The notes beneath the pieces were generated by a model, which was not told where the DNA came from, searched no databases, and saw only the letters and a program-made list of their open reading frames with translations. This document shows positions 33,866 through 46,700 of a DNA stretch of 64,000 nt, piece by piece; within the stretch, counting starts at the first letter, position 1; the number at the start of each line of letters is the position of its first letter. The stretch comes from Pocillopora verrucosa (lineage: Eukaryota; Cnidaria; Anthozoa; Scleractinia; Pocilloporidae), in NCBI RefSeq assembly GCF_036669915.1, contig NC_089312.1, positions 32,001,830-32,065,829 on the forward strand, written 5' to 3'. A program made the position numbers and the translations under genes.

Positions 33866-35869
33866 ATGAATTCCCTTTTCAGAGTTTCTTATTGGCTGTT
33901 CGGGGCAATACTGTTGGTGATTCTAATCTCAGCTTCAGCGCGTACATGTAAGTAAGATTTCCTTCTTACACCATTGTGATGACAAGCTAAATTACCACTC
34001 GTTCAATTTTCTCTGTATCAATTTCATCAATTACAGGCTGCGTAGGCAAATCATACATGTGCGAGGTTGCGCACTAACGCTAAGGCTAAATCAAAATTTG
34101 CTCAAAGACAGTCGTCACAGAGAGGCATAGGATGTGGTCGACGAAAGTCAGATTCCTTTCTCATCTACGATCCTCGGCGTTTTTATTTCCATTCTGCTCA
34201 TTTACGTGCAACTTTGTTGACGAAACTTTCGTATTTTTCTTCAACAGTTAAAAATTGTGCTGAGCTGCACAGATCTGGTCAGAGAATCAGTGGTATTTAT
34301 ACAATCAAAACTGACAACTCAGAAGCCTTTGATGTATATTGTGATCAGACAACAGACGGTGGAGGCTGGACGGTGTTCCAGAGAAGGCTAAATGGTTCCG
34401 TCGATTTCAACCGCAGTTGGTCTCACTACAAACATGGTTTTGGAAGTTTCCTCGCTGGTGAATTTTGGCTTGGACTGGATAAGGTCCACCGGCTGACTCA
34501 AGAGAAGAAAAGCAACACGCTTAGAGTGGATCTCGGGGATGATTCTAAAAACATCGTTTACGCTGAATATCAATGGTTTGGAATTGCGAACGAAGCGGAT
34601 AAGTACCAGCTGAACATTGGCAATTTGGCAAGTAAGTCAATAAATACAGTAAATGGTTTGAACCCGGGGGTAACATGTACCAGTGTAGTTTGATCGTCCG
34701 GGTGACTGTAGTCCTGAGAAGGACTGTTGTCGGTAGTGGTGACTGACGTTTCGACAACCTGAGCGGAAGTCATCATCAGAGTCAAGTGAAAGGTTGTTGT
34801 CAGTCGAATATACTTACACAAACACACAAACCGGACTAAGTACATTCGACTGACAACAACCTTTCACTTGACTCTGATGATGACTTCCGCTCAGGTTGTC
34901 GAAACGTCAGTCACCACTACCGACAACAGTCCTTCTCAGGACTACACTCACCCGGACGATCAAACCACACTATTATAAGTCAATAAAAGCAATAATTAAT
35001 GACAGGTAGCTTCGTTGCGTCACAATTAATGAAACAGTGAAGCAAAAGCATACAATTTTCTGGAGGAAAAGAAAAATAAAATGATTGTAGCACCTTTCAG
35101 TTTTCCCGGTCTTGGAATCAAAGCCAGAGGATAGAGAAGATGAATTTGGTCCATCGAGTATCAACAAAACGACTACGAGAGCTCAGTTATAGCCATCGCT
35201 ATTATCGAACTTAGCTTCATATGAACTTTTTAACAATACATCACCTCGATTATTTTTTCTTGTAAACGTTTTCATCTAGACTAAGTACTTTGTGAGCATA
35301 TTACCGCATGGATGTGTGCTGTTACATTAATGAATAGATTTCGTGTAGTATGTCCTTTAACGAGTCCCTGACTAAGCAAAGGGTCTGAAAATCTGATCTC
35401 TAATGCAAGTATTAAAGCTCAATGTAGCAGTGCTCAGATTCACGTTTTTCTTTTCCTTCCCTACTCATCTTCTCGAGATTAAAAAAATCTTTTTTTCCCA
35501 TTCTATTTTCATCGTGACAAAAATTGAGCTGAAGTTTCAAAGAATTTATGAGTGGATATTAATTTTTTAACAGAAGCGACTGTCCATGATTCTCTCAGTG
35601 ATCATAATGGCTCAAATTTTAGCACTTGGAATCGAAAGCATTACAACTGGATGTCATGTCCCGGAAAAGTAAGAGAAAGCTGGTGGTTCCCGGAAAACTG
35701 TTCTATTGTTTCAAATCTAAACGGAATTTATGGATGGAAAGAAGACGCAATTTATGGAGGCAAAGAAGGCGCAAAGATTCGTTGGGGAAAATTTGATCTT
35801 ACAGATCCTACTCGCGCTCCCATAACATCAGAGATGAAAATCAGACCTGCAAACTTCAAACGGCGATAA
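33866..35869 (+). CDS. Secreted fibrinogen-related protein (FReD), unit C
   Basis: Three exons: 33866-33947 (signal peptide MNSLFRVSYW with LLVILIS core), 34248-34631 and 35574-35869; 762 nt, 253 aa, open throughout with intact GT/AG sites in the same phases as copy A. The fibrinogen domain keeps FDVYCDQTTDGGGWTVFQRR, FWLGLDK, LRVDL, WWFPENC, SNLNGIY and EMKIRP, and ends at FKRR. It differs from copy A in exon 3 by an insertion (NWMSC, and GWKEDAIYGGKEGAK in place of ESKDNG), which places extra loop residues near the expected ligand pocket. The exon 2/3 junction codon is Lys, so the N-A-T sequon of copy A is absent. It is predicted to be a secreted lectin-like protein and is the partner of the only intact Ig receptor in the array. 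Confidence 0.88.
34645..34975. mobile_element. Foldback (inverted-repeat) element in FReD C intron 2
   Basis: Arms of about 128 bp (34682-34809 and about 34843-34971) are inverted copies with about two mismatches, around a roughly 34-bp loop. Arm markers are GATCGTCCGGGTGA and CGAAACGTCAGTCACCAC. The sequence TAAGTCAATAAA occurs at 34633-34644 and again at 34976-34987, and only once in copy A, so it is a 12-bp target duplication. It begins 13 bp after the exon 2 donor, which is intact. Degenerate relatives occur near 7610, 20115, 36130 and 44190. Confidence 0.85.
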
Positions 35870-37605
35870 GAGAGGCGGACGAAACGAGGAACAAAGGTGG
35901 CATGCAACTTTAGAATATAAGTCGACTTACATACTCGTAAATAATGTTCCTGGCGTAAATGATGTTCACGGTGCCAGAAGAAGAAGGTGATTCGGAGTAA
36001 GGGTGGGGGTGGGGAAGCGCTGAAAACAAGAGTAATGAGTAATGAGAGCGATCCAACAATTTCCTCTTTATTTGACTATTGTTAATGAAATCTCAAGGAT
36101 CTTAAGTAAATTGTGTGAACCCAAGAGTAACATTTGATCTTGTAATCTGGTCTTCAGGGTTGGAGTAGTCCTGAGAAGGACTGTCACCATCATTAGAGTC
36201 TCGTGTGTATTCGTAAACTGATATTCAGTTTACAAATCGTGTAAGGTAGGGTTTATGTTTTCCGACTGTTCCATCTCCAAGATAGGGTAAAGAAAATTTG
36301 TCTCCATCACAAAATCACTACATCTTTAAAATCAAAGAAGATCCAAGAAGCATTTGGGAAATAGTTTAATTTGACACCAAATTCTTACACCCTAAATGAT
36401 AAGAAATGTATGGTAGATGGTGCAGAGAATTAATATCTAAATCTTGTGGGTTAGAGGGTTGGCCGAGGCGAAAGATGCTACAAGCGAACTCCGAAAGTGG
36501 GATGCTCCTCCCTTTAGATTTGTCCAATTTTAACTAGTCACGTGGGTAGTCTTATTATTACATCATGTCTGTTAAAAAATAACCCACTATGAAAGGGTGT
36601 GAAGCGTTAAAAAAGAAATTGTGGCCGTTAGGCGTAAAAATTGAAAAATTTTGATTGCTAGTCGTAAAAAAGTTAATCCTAAAATTTTTTTTCTTGATGG
36701 ATAAGGAAAGAATTTAACCGTTAGCTGCAAAATGGCCAAAATTTTAACCGTTAGTTAGCTGTAAAAGCCATCACCCCATTAAGACCTTTATGAGCTATTT
36801 TTGATCATCAGTTCTAGTCAAAGTATTGAAATTCAACTATTGTTGGAAGAAAGGTTAGTTTTTAAAACTTCTTCTTAACTTCGTAAGGAAACTGATATCC
36901 AAGTTCTACCTTGTACACAGTATTTTCTAAGTTCTTTTCTCTCTCTGTGATGAACCGTCCAGAAATAGGATCATAACAGTAATGGCTGCTTCAGTATTAG
37001 ATCAAAGATTCATTTTAGTCGCATGGAAAAATTAGTACATAAATGAACTTAAATAATAAAAAAAAGTCATATGTCAGGCTGGTTTTCTTTGAGTGTTGAT
37101 TGGGATGAATGAGACCAACAGGCCCATTTATACTGAAATAATTTTCCTGGTTAGCAAATTTTTATGTTTCACGAGTACAATTTTTGCAGTTTTCCTCCAG
37201 GTAGCAGAATATTAAACAAAAACTACACTGGAAAACATTTTCATCTTGTCTTCTTCTTCAGTTACAGCAAAACCATGAATATTTCCTAAAATTTCACTAA
37301 ATATTAATTCAAACGTTCACATCTAAAAGCTCAAAAGGACTGGTAACAGGTTTAAAACCCGACAAAACCTAACCCTACCCCCTCCCTTCACCAACTCCCG
37401 CGAGAAGGTTCAGTACGTGTTGCACAATCTAAAAAAGCATTTTTCTTCCCTGTGATTAATTATAAAAAGTACAAAAAGCAAGAAAAAAAGCCCACAATAG
37501 TCATTTTTCATCTAGTTTTCCCTTTAATCTGCGACAACACAACAATACTCACTCACGTATCACTACTCTCCCACGTTTCTTTTGCACCCTGAAAGTGAGG
37601 TTGTT
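35870..37605. other. Intergenic: end of array to SNAPC4
   Basis: Similarity to units A and B fades around 36.0 kb (shared GGTGATTCGGAGTAAGGGTG at about 35987). A degenerate foldback arm lies at about 36130-36200. The rest is AT-rich single-copy-looking sequence without a recognised exon. It includes the SNAPC4 promoter by position, but no TATA box was identified. Confidence 0.5.
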
Positions 37606-37663
37606 TCTAATATGGCAGCTTGACGTAACCAGGTCGTTGTGTCTTTCTCCAACAGTCGTTCAG

Positions 37664-37729
37664 ATGGAGAGTTCACTTCGTTTTATCAACAAATTGCAGC
37701 CAGTAAAGTTCGGAAAGAAAGTGACATGA
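37664..37729 (+). promoter_or_regulatory. Upstream ORF overlapping the SNAPC4 start
   Basis: An ATG at 37664 opens a 21-codon frame whose TGA (37727-37729) overlaps the predicted SNAPC4 ATG (37726-37728) in an ATGA arrangement. A minimal upstream ORF, ATG GCA GCT TGA, sits at 37612-37623. If the transcript includes this region, both could reduce or gate SNAPC4 translation. The AG at 37654-37655 could instead be an acceptor, in which case the first upstream ORF would not be in the mRNA. Confidence 0.35.
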
Positions 37730-40700
37730 GTACTCTTCAGCCCGATGAAGGCGACGTAAGTGAAAGAGAGCTTCTTGTGGATGACATCCAGCGCATTCGC
37801 GAAGCCCTCCGTGTTACAGCTGATGCAGTCAACAAGTTGTCTTCTGAAGATGAAGAAGACGATGAAGAGTTCGAAGAAGAGGAAGAAGAAGAAAATGAAC
37901 AACCTTGCGCTGAAAACGCAAGCCTGAAACGTATGTTTCATTTGTTGTTTTGGTAAAATTTCTAGGCTGGACAAAATAACTGCCACGCACAACAGACGAT
38001 AAATTTATTGTAGTAAACATTCTGGAACTCCCCATTCCCAATTGAATCTAGATTCACCCTTACGTCAAGAAGTGTCATGGCTATCTCACTTGAGTGGAGC
38101 TAATTGCTGCAAATGCTTCAGTGACGTAGGAACTATTACACAATACAGCACCACCGAGGTCCACCTTGTCAGCATGCTGAGTTATAATTACAGCATGTAG
38201 AGTAGCACCAATACTTTTTGAAGTAAATAGTAACTAAAAAGAAATAGGGGATTAAAAAAGTTGATGTGTCAACAATTTTGTTGCCGATTATAGATTGGTG
38301 TGAATGAATTATGGGTACACACCGTACATAACTTGTTTTTTCAAATAGTCAATTTCTAGCTAGGTGCTACCACACAGTAAAGGAAAGAAGCAAAATCTAT
38401 GATATAAAAGTTGTGTTATGTGACAAAGTTTGTTGCTACTCTGGTGTGCAGATTTAATGAATGTAACCGAAGAAGTTACAATTCATAGACCCAACGTTTC
38501 CACACTTCTGTCTAGTGCCTTCATCAGGGGTGATCTAAACACTGCAACAACAGGTCCTTTTATATGATCACTAATTAGCGGCCTTTTTTTTTTTTCTGAC
38601 AAGGTGTAAATAGGCGTCAGGAAGCAAGCCACCATCGTAATTAGTGACCATATAAAAGGACCTCTTGTTGCAGCGTTTAGATCACCCCTGATGAAGGCAC
38701 TAGACAGGAGTGTCGAAACGTTGGGTCTATGAATTGTAACTTCTTTGGTTACATTCATTAAATCTGCAAACCAGAGTAGCATCAAACTATGTCTGATTGT
38801 CCACCTGGTTGCCGTGTGAACTTTAATATATTTTGTGTTATGTGTTTTGAATTTTACCTTTAATTTTCTTATGTGAGCTAAATCACAAGTTTTCCGCTTT
38901 GACATATATGTATACCTGTATCCCACAGATCAAACTTCTTTCAAGTTGCCACATCAGACAGAGAATTTTCTCTCTGCTTCAGTGAGTATTTTTAGTTGCC
39001 TCTTATTACCATAAACAGGCAAATGTTACTTATCAGAGTACAACAGCCACAGAAGAAAAATTGGGATACCAGAATTAAGATCAACTCTTTTAGGTTGAAC
39101 CTCAGCAGAGGTCATGCTGTTGTGGTCCTAGAAGAGAAACTTTTCTCTTTTTTCTTTTTGTGGTGTATTGTCAGCAATCCACTCTGGAGCACAAGCAGTA
39201 TCAGCACTATTACTTATTTTTAGCAGAAATCAGGATAAGTTGTGGAAATTTTGGTAGCCTTTGGCTTCAAGTTTTGGCACAGATTAGGGAACTAGTTGGT
39301 CATTAAATCAGAGCACCAGTTGAAAATATAAAAATTTGCCATGTGTTTTGGGAACCAAACAAAATTTTGCAAGTTTTTTTGAAGTTTGATTATCATGATT
39401 AGTACAATATCAAATTGATGTAATTTAACCCATGTTTCTCGTAGAAACATGGTTTTACACTCACCAGTGAAGGAGAAGTACTTCAGGAAGAGAATTGTAA
39501 TGGGCAAGAAGGATTGAATGAAAGGACACCATTTGCCTTAACCTCTGTGGACAATCAAGGACTTATCAGTGGGTTGCCATTCCAGGCACAAGGTGACACT
39601 GATTCATTGACATCTCAAAACCATAATTTTTCTTCAGAAGAGGTCATCTTGACTGAATTACAACCAGTATGTTTTCAACCCCCTGTTTGTAATCTCAATA
39701 CCAGTCAAGGAGGACATACTGCTAATAGCTGGCCAGTGGAGTTGAACCAACATCACCATCAGCTACAAGAGGAGCATGGTCCACAGTACAATGATGATGC
39801 TGACAAGGAGCTCGACTGTGATTATGGGATGAGCAGTGAAATTCAACAGTGCTTGAGTTTGAACAGAGACTATCAAGTACAGTCTTTTTTTTTTCTTTTT
39901 TTTCTTTTTTTAAAGCGAGGTACCTCAAAATTTACCAATCATTATAGCAACGTAAACCAAAATCAGTGTAATCCCACTGATTACTATTGACTCTCAGCTG
40001 AAAATGCTTGTGCCTGCTTCTCTACCTGTTGTTTATTTCTTGATTAATTTTCACATTTCAGTTGGTAATATTGGATGAACTTGAAAGAATAGAACACGCC
40101 CTAAAACGGAACAAACAGAAGCAGGTACTGTTAAATACACTGTAAATGGGGATTCTTTTTTTGTTTTTTGACAATTTTTGATAGCTTTTAACTTTAGTTA
40201 CCTCACATCTTTTAGGCATCCGCTAATAATTTCTTACGATGTTTTTTTATTAATAGTTTTATCTTCACTGGCCTCATGGAGATACAATGATAACATTTTG
40301 TACATGGTTTAGTCCTGAGCACATTTTTTTCCCCTTCATGTATACATATCAGGAATTTGCAAAGTGAAATTTTCACAATTAATTGGAAATTGTTGATTGG
40401 TCTCATGCGAGCCAATCAAAGCCCTCCATTTAATAGAACAGCCATTTTTAACTCTCTACACCCTAACAATAGAATGCATATTCTTCATAGTGTTCTTTAT
40501 TCTCTTTCTGTTGTTCTGGGTCCAGTTGTAGAAAGATCGGATAACGCTATCCAATGGATAAATCGCTATCCAGCAGATAGGAGATAGCAAAACATATTGC
40601 ATTATCCACTGGATAGAGTTTTATCCAGTGGATAGTACCATCTAACCTTCAAACAACCAGAACCTGATATAGAGAATTTCATTGACTAACGAGAGCTTCA

Positions 40701-43700
40701 GTCTTGAGTTTACTCTGACTTTTAGTTTCCCTTATTCCTACGACCATAACATGTGATTCAGGGGTGGTGCTGGAATGAGAAAGCCAAAGATATGCATGCA
40801 AAACTGCTTGAATGAGCATTTAAAAACGTTGCATTTGGGTAGTTGGTGATAACAGTTGAGTAAGACAAGGCATTTGTTTACATTTGTTGGTCTGACATAA
40901 AAATTTGTCTTGTTGTGAATCAGATGGGATTGCATCAAATGAGAGCAAACAAAGATGACACAAAACCTGATCCTCATACATTAATCAAGTTTGCCAATCC
41001 TTATTTTAAAGATTCAAGTTCACTGGTAAGCTATAATTAAAGTTAACACACATTCTTAAGAATTTTTTTTAAAAAAATAATAAACAATTGTTGTCCACAA
41101 AGACAGAGTGAAAGCTGAATGTTGTCAAATAGTCCAAAGACAAATTGAAAGGCTCAGAGCAAGAACGATCCCTTGATTTTTCGGCCATTTTTGAAAGTGT
41201 TCAGAAGTAGTTATCAACTACTTCTGAACACTTTCAAAAATGGCCGAAAAATCAAGGGATCGCTCTTGCTCTGAGTCCTCCAATTGTAGGTGATTATTTG
41301 ACAGTTATGTCCAAGGCCAGAGGAGAATGGCTTAAGTTTTAGAATTGATAAACACTGTACAATGCAGTCATTCACTCAGATTGATTGTTAGGGAAACTAC
41401 AGTTTTGTTGCTTATTCAGAGACATGAAAGAAATTATTACTTATAGGGCAGTCACATAGTAAACAAATGGTTTCACAGTATCATTACAACTTCAATCTTC
41501 ACTCTAACTGAGTGTACAGTCAGGTAGTTTTAAGCATGCCAGTGTGAAAACAATTCAAGATATTAAGTTAAACATGGTTTTTTTTATTACAAGTTATGCA
41601 TTGTATTTTAGAAAACATTATGAGATGTGATATATCACCTGAGCCTCATGCTTATTAGGGACCTCCAGATAATGATGACACCAAGGTAAAGAGGCAAAGT
41701 TCTCAGGTTGGAGGCTACCAGATTCCATCCAGATGCTGTAAGTCAGGTGTTAAATTCAACTACACTGTCCATCGTAAAATCCTTGAAAATGGCACACTGA
41801 AAATAGGGAAAAAAGAGGAAAAAAAAAGGAAGTTATAATTTTTTTTTCTCAATATCAGAGCATTTCTCCATGTTTAAGAGATACTCAATACCAAACAGTG
41901 TACAGAAAACACTAAACTTGCCTGAATGTTTTCTCAGGAGCCAGTACTTTTTTTTCAGAGGGGCTAATAACTCAGTGCCAAAGAATCCGGATCAATGCTA
42001 GTATCTAAGCAACTGCACATCTTCCATTCCCTTAGCCCAACAACAGTCAACTGATAACAAGTTAAGGCTAATGTAGAGTTGGGGAAGGGGTAGGTGTGTA
42101 CTTTCTTAGATACTGACATTGATCCAAGAATTCTTAAGTTCACTCTTTGTCTGACCTGAAGCATAGAGAATTGACTTGTTTTAAGTATGGAGGGTGACAC
42201 CATTTTCATATAATTTTTACTGTGAATAAGTAATGTTACTCCTATTTCTACACATGATTTCTTAACCTTTAAACAACACAGGCAAGTTTTTCTTCCCTGG
42301 GATAATATCTCCAAAGTATTGGACATGCCAATATTGGACATGTAGCTTGGAACTTTATTTTGTTGTTGAAGCGCAGATCCAGGTTATCAGCTTAACAAAA
42401 TGAAAGAGAAACACAGTTATCTCCACTGTAAGGTTTTTTAAATTTGAAGGGAATTTGAAGGAGCAAAACAGTCTAGCTGAGGGAGTCAGAATGCAAAATT
42501 TGGAAAGTAAACTTTCCCCTGTGCTGCAAAAGTAAGTACAAATAGAACTGGTATATTTCCCAGAAGAGGCCTAAGGAACATATTTGGTACCTCAAAAATG
42601 AAATGACCAACACCCATCAAAATAATTGTTTTAAATAAACTTGACTGGTGAGGTATCAAAGAGGCTATAATTATTACAGTTTGCCATAAACACTGTACAT
42701 TCAGTAAATAAATAGTCACTGTGTTTCTCCAGCCAACCCCTAAACCTATACTATGAAGGGCTCAATTAGAATTGATCTGAAGTTTCAACCCAACTCAACT
42801 TATTTCAGTAACATTGGTTTCTTCTCTTACTTCTTCTGGATAAGAATTTTCTGATTTGAAGTGACTTTGCCTTAGGATTTTTATTGATTTTCCTTGTGGT
42901 AAGCATAAATGACGGTCTATGTTACATTTCAATTCCTCTTTAGTTCAAACTTTTCAAGGTTAAACCTCAGTTACAGTATAATTATGAAGAATATGAAGGT
43001 ACAGCTGCACCAGACATCAGTTCTTAGAATAGGGAACCAGGTTGATAGAAATTTCAGAGTGTTAAGTCCCCAAATTTCTATTTCTACTATTTTTCCCCTT
43101 TGGTCATTTTATGTAATTTAATTTTGTTCTTTAGGATCAAGAAATTGGAAGGTAAGAAAGAGAAAACTAAGAGGGAATTGAAAGAACTTGAAGATCTCAA
43201 AGCAGAAAGTGTAAGGATTAGGTATGTGTAATCAGCTTGATAATTTCTCCTCATTTTGGTACATGAGTGCTCCTAGGAACATCAAGATTAGAGTTAAGAA
43301 ATCTAGATCTTATTGAACTCAGTGATAAATTCCTAGTATATCCCCTCCCCCCCCCGAAAGTTTGCATCTGTCCATACTTATGACAACAAAGTAATGATAA
43401 TGCTAAATAGAAAAAGCAAAAAAAAATCTTAACTGAAGATACCTTATTTCAAGCAGTTTCCTAAGAGCTTTTTGGTTACATTTTAGAAATTTAGGAAAGG
43501 AAACACTGGAACGAGATCTAGAGGATATCGACTGGGACAAATTAAGCAGCAAATATGTAAGTTCTTTAAACTGAAATATGTGGTTGGATAATATATATGT
43601 TTTGTTTTGTATGTTTACCTCACCCTAAAAGCCTGACACTATTAGGAACATGTGAAAAGAAACACATTGAAAAATATATTTTTTACTAGCTTCCAAAGCG

Positions 43701-46700
43701 ATCAGGCCTTGAGTGCCGTTTGCAGTGGTGCAACTTTGGACATCCTGATGTCAACAGAACAGCATGGACTAAAGAAGAAGACAAGAAGTTAATAAAACTG
43801 GCAAAAGACCCCCAAAATACCTGGGATATTATTGCTCAAAAACTGCAGGTACAAAAAACTATTTTACAAGCTGTTCCTTTCTTCAAGCCTACACATTTTG
43901 TGCTTAAGATGGAAACATTCTCTCTGTACAATATACTAACAGCTTTTCTAACCTTAGTTGAAAATCAAAGAGAAGGTAGTTGATGCTAATGATATATCAT
44001 TTGTTTCTGTTTGTTTTCAGACCAAGCGCACACCTATTCATTGTTATGAGCGTTATCAGAGAAGCCTTAACAAGAATCTTCTAAAGAGGTGAAAGACTGC
44101 TTACATTTAAAGAATCACATGCACTGCATATGCTACAAGGAACATTTGGTTCCTTATCTGAGGTCCATTGAATAATTAGGTTCCTATTCTCTGATAGTGT
44201 TGTCGGATTGTCAAAGGGAGGATAGAGCTTGAGAGGACTGTTGTTAGTAACGGCAACAGTCATTTTGACAGCCTGGGTAGAAGTCAGTATCACTTGACTT
44301 TGTGACTAAAGATAACATTCCTTCAGGTTTTAAAGACTACAGTCAATGGGTTGAAACCATGCACTGTATTACAGAGTGATCCACATGAAGACACCAAATT
44401 TGTAACTCAAGGCTCTGCATCTACTTCTGATCCTCCATATGACTCCAACACAAGTGATTTAATGATAATTGCAGTGCGGTCATAATGTTAGAATCTGTTG
44501 AGGAAGTGTAGGAAACTTCAAATCACAAAGCCAGTTCTCAGGCCCACCAGGAAAAGTTCTGTCTCCACCAAAAGAAAGGGAATGGGGAATTTTAAGGAGG
44601 GAAAGGAAAAGGTTTCAAAATTCATTTAGAAATAGTATAAGACAGAGCTGTCCAAATCGGTTCTGGTTTTCAAACCAAACACCTATAAAAGGGTGCAAAT
44701 GTTTTCCGATTGAAACAATTTAATGCAAGGTGTTTGTTCATCTTTTTTATGTTTTTGTTTGCACTTTTTTGTTTTCTTTTTTCTTTTTTTCCCTTGGCTT
44801 TATCTAGTAAGTGGAGCCCAGAAGATGACCAGCAGTTGCTTGAGGTTGTACGTATTGTCGGCCTTGGAAACTGGCCAAGAGGTAGGAAAGGAAAACATAT
44901 TTGTTTGCACATTCTCAATTTCTTTTTTTTTTTTTTTTAATGGTGTTCTCTTTTTTGATCACCTGTTCACATCTTTTAATGGTTCTCTTCTTGAAAGTAC
45001 TCATACTCCCTAGAAATGTTTTTTGAAATTCCCGGCTGGGGTAAGGTGGGGTGGAGGGCTAATGCACTGAAATTCTCTAGGGATGGGTGGTATTCATGTG
45101 GAAAATTTTCCTGGGTTGTGAACATGAAGCATGTACAAGCTAATCAGTCTCTTAACCCTTTACACCTGAACATCAGTATGTATATTCTCCATACTGTTCT
45201 CTGTACATTTCCTAAGGTGCTGACATGGAGAATTCGTTATCGTATCCGTTATCGTATCTGTAATATTTTACTCGGGGCATGATATTGTAAGGAGAAATGA
45301 GATGCTGGTCACTCTTTGAGGTCAAAGGTTGAAAGTGCTTTTCCAGGTTATGCCATCCTTTTCTGTTTCTTTTTAATCCTTGGCTTTCACCTTGGCAGTG
45401 GCCAGTTTCTTAGAAGGTCGCCATGGAGACCAGTGCTTACACCGTTACACACAAACACTGCAGATGGTGAGGAAAGGAAAATGGGAAAAACATGAAGACG
45501 AGGTTAAGTGTTTTAGTCTTCCCTTTAAGATGCTAACGTATTGTGGTGTGTGGTGAAAAAAATTGATAATAACTGGGGGCTTTTACAATTGAAGGGAAAA
45601 AGAAAGTTCATGAAAATTTTCTCTGTCTCTGTTTTTGTTAGTGAATGGTTTTGGCTTCGTGCTTTAAATAGTTTGCTTATTGAACGTCTTGCTTTGAAAC
45701 TTGGAAATAATTTGGGCCCAAAAAGCTGCAAGGTTATTTTTCTCCTTTGTTCATGAAAGGATCAAAAATAAATAAGCGTTGTTCCCTTATGTCTTAACTT
45801 TCAAGCCAAGATTCTTTTATTTTTATTTAGAATGAAACAAGTACTGGGTCAGAATTTCTCCTCTTCTCCTCCTTTACGTTTTAACCCTGTGGAATAATTG
45901 ACAATTTTTTATTTGTCTTGGGTTTTTAGCTTCTGAAGAAGGCTATTGACAAGTATGGGCCGTGTAACTGGAGTAAACTTTCTGATATGGTTCCTGGAAG
46001 ATCAGGTCCTCAGTGTCGAGAAAGGTGTGTCACTAAGTTTCAATCTTTATAGGAAGAAAGCCTTGACCATTCACGGCTTTTTTTTAAGAAGTCTTCTTCT
46101 CATTAGCAATTGTTTGGTGTCGTCAGGCAACCCAGTCTCCCTCCCTCCAAATGGCTGATGCGAAGTAAAACTTCGGCCTACTAATCCCCCCTCTCTCTCA
46201 GCCATCCACCAACGGGAATAAAAGAGGGAAAAGAAAGAGTTATGTACGATGTACGAGACAGTCTAACGTATGTAGGTAGTTGTGTCGGTTTCTTTCTTTG
46301 CTTATACTGAAAAAATCATCGTTATTTGTAGATGGGTAAATGCTTTGGATCCCAAAATAGAGAAAGGACCTTGGACCAAAGAGCAGGACAAAGACCTTTT
46401 GGAAAATGTGAACAAATTTGGCAAAGGTTTGTGTACTTAAATTGTGTGAGAAGATTGTCTTTACTACATAACTGCTTTCCGTTACCTTATGTCCCGTTCT
46501 GCTGTTCTTTTTAGATTGGATGAACTCAGGCTACTTTCAAGCCTACAGAATGGTCAATATTTTTAACTTAACTGCAATTTTTGTTTTTGGCGTAAAGAGC
46601 TGTTACTGTATGTTAAAGCGAACTAACACGGAAGATAAAATTTCGTTGTTCTCATTCGGCGCTGAGAAAGAGGCCAGTTTTAGTGGAGAGCTGCAATAAT

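Noticed and set aside
41964..42341. 125-codon minus-strand open stretch in a SNAPC4 intron
   Set aside because: No family resemblance, no splice context and low-information composition; probably chance.
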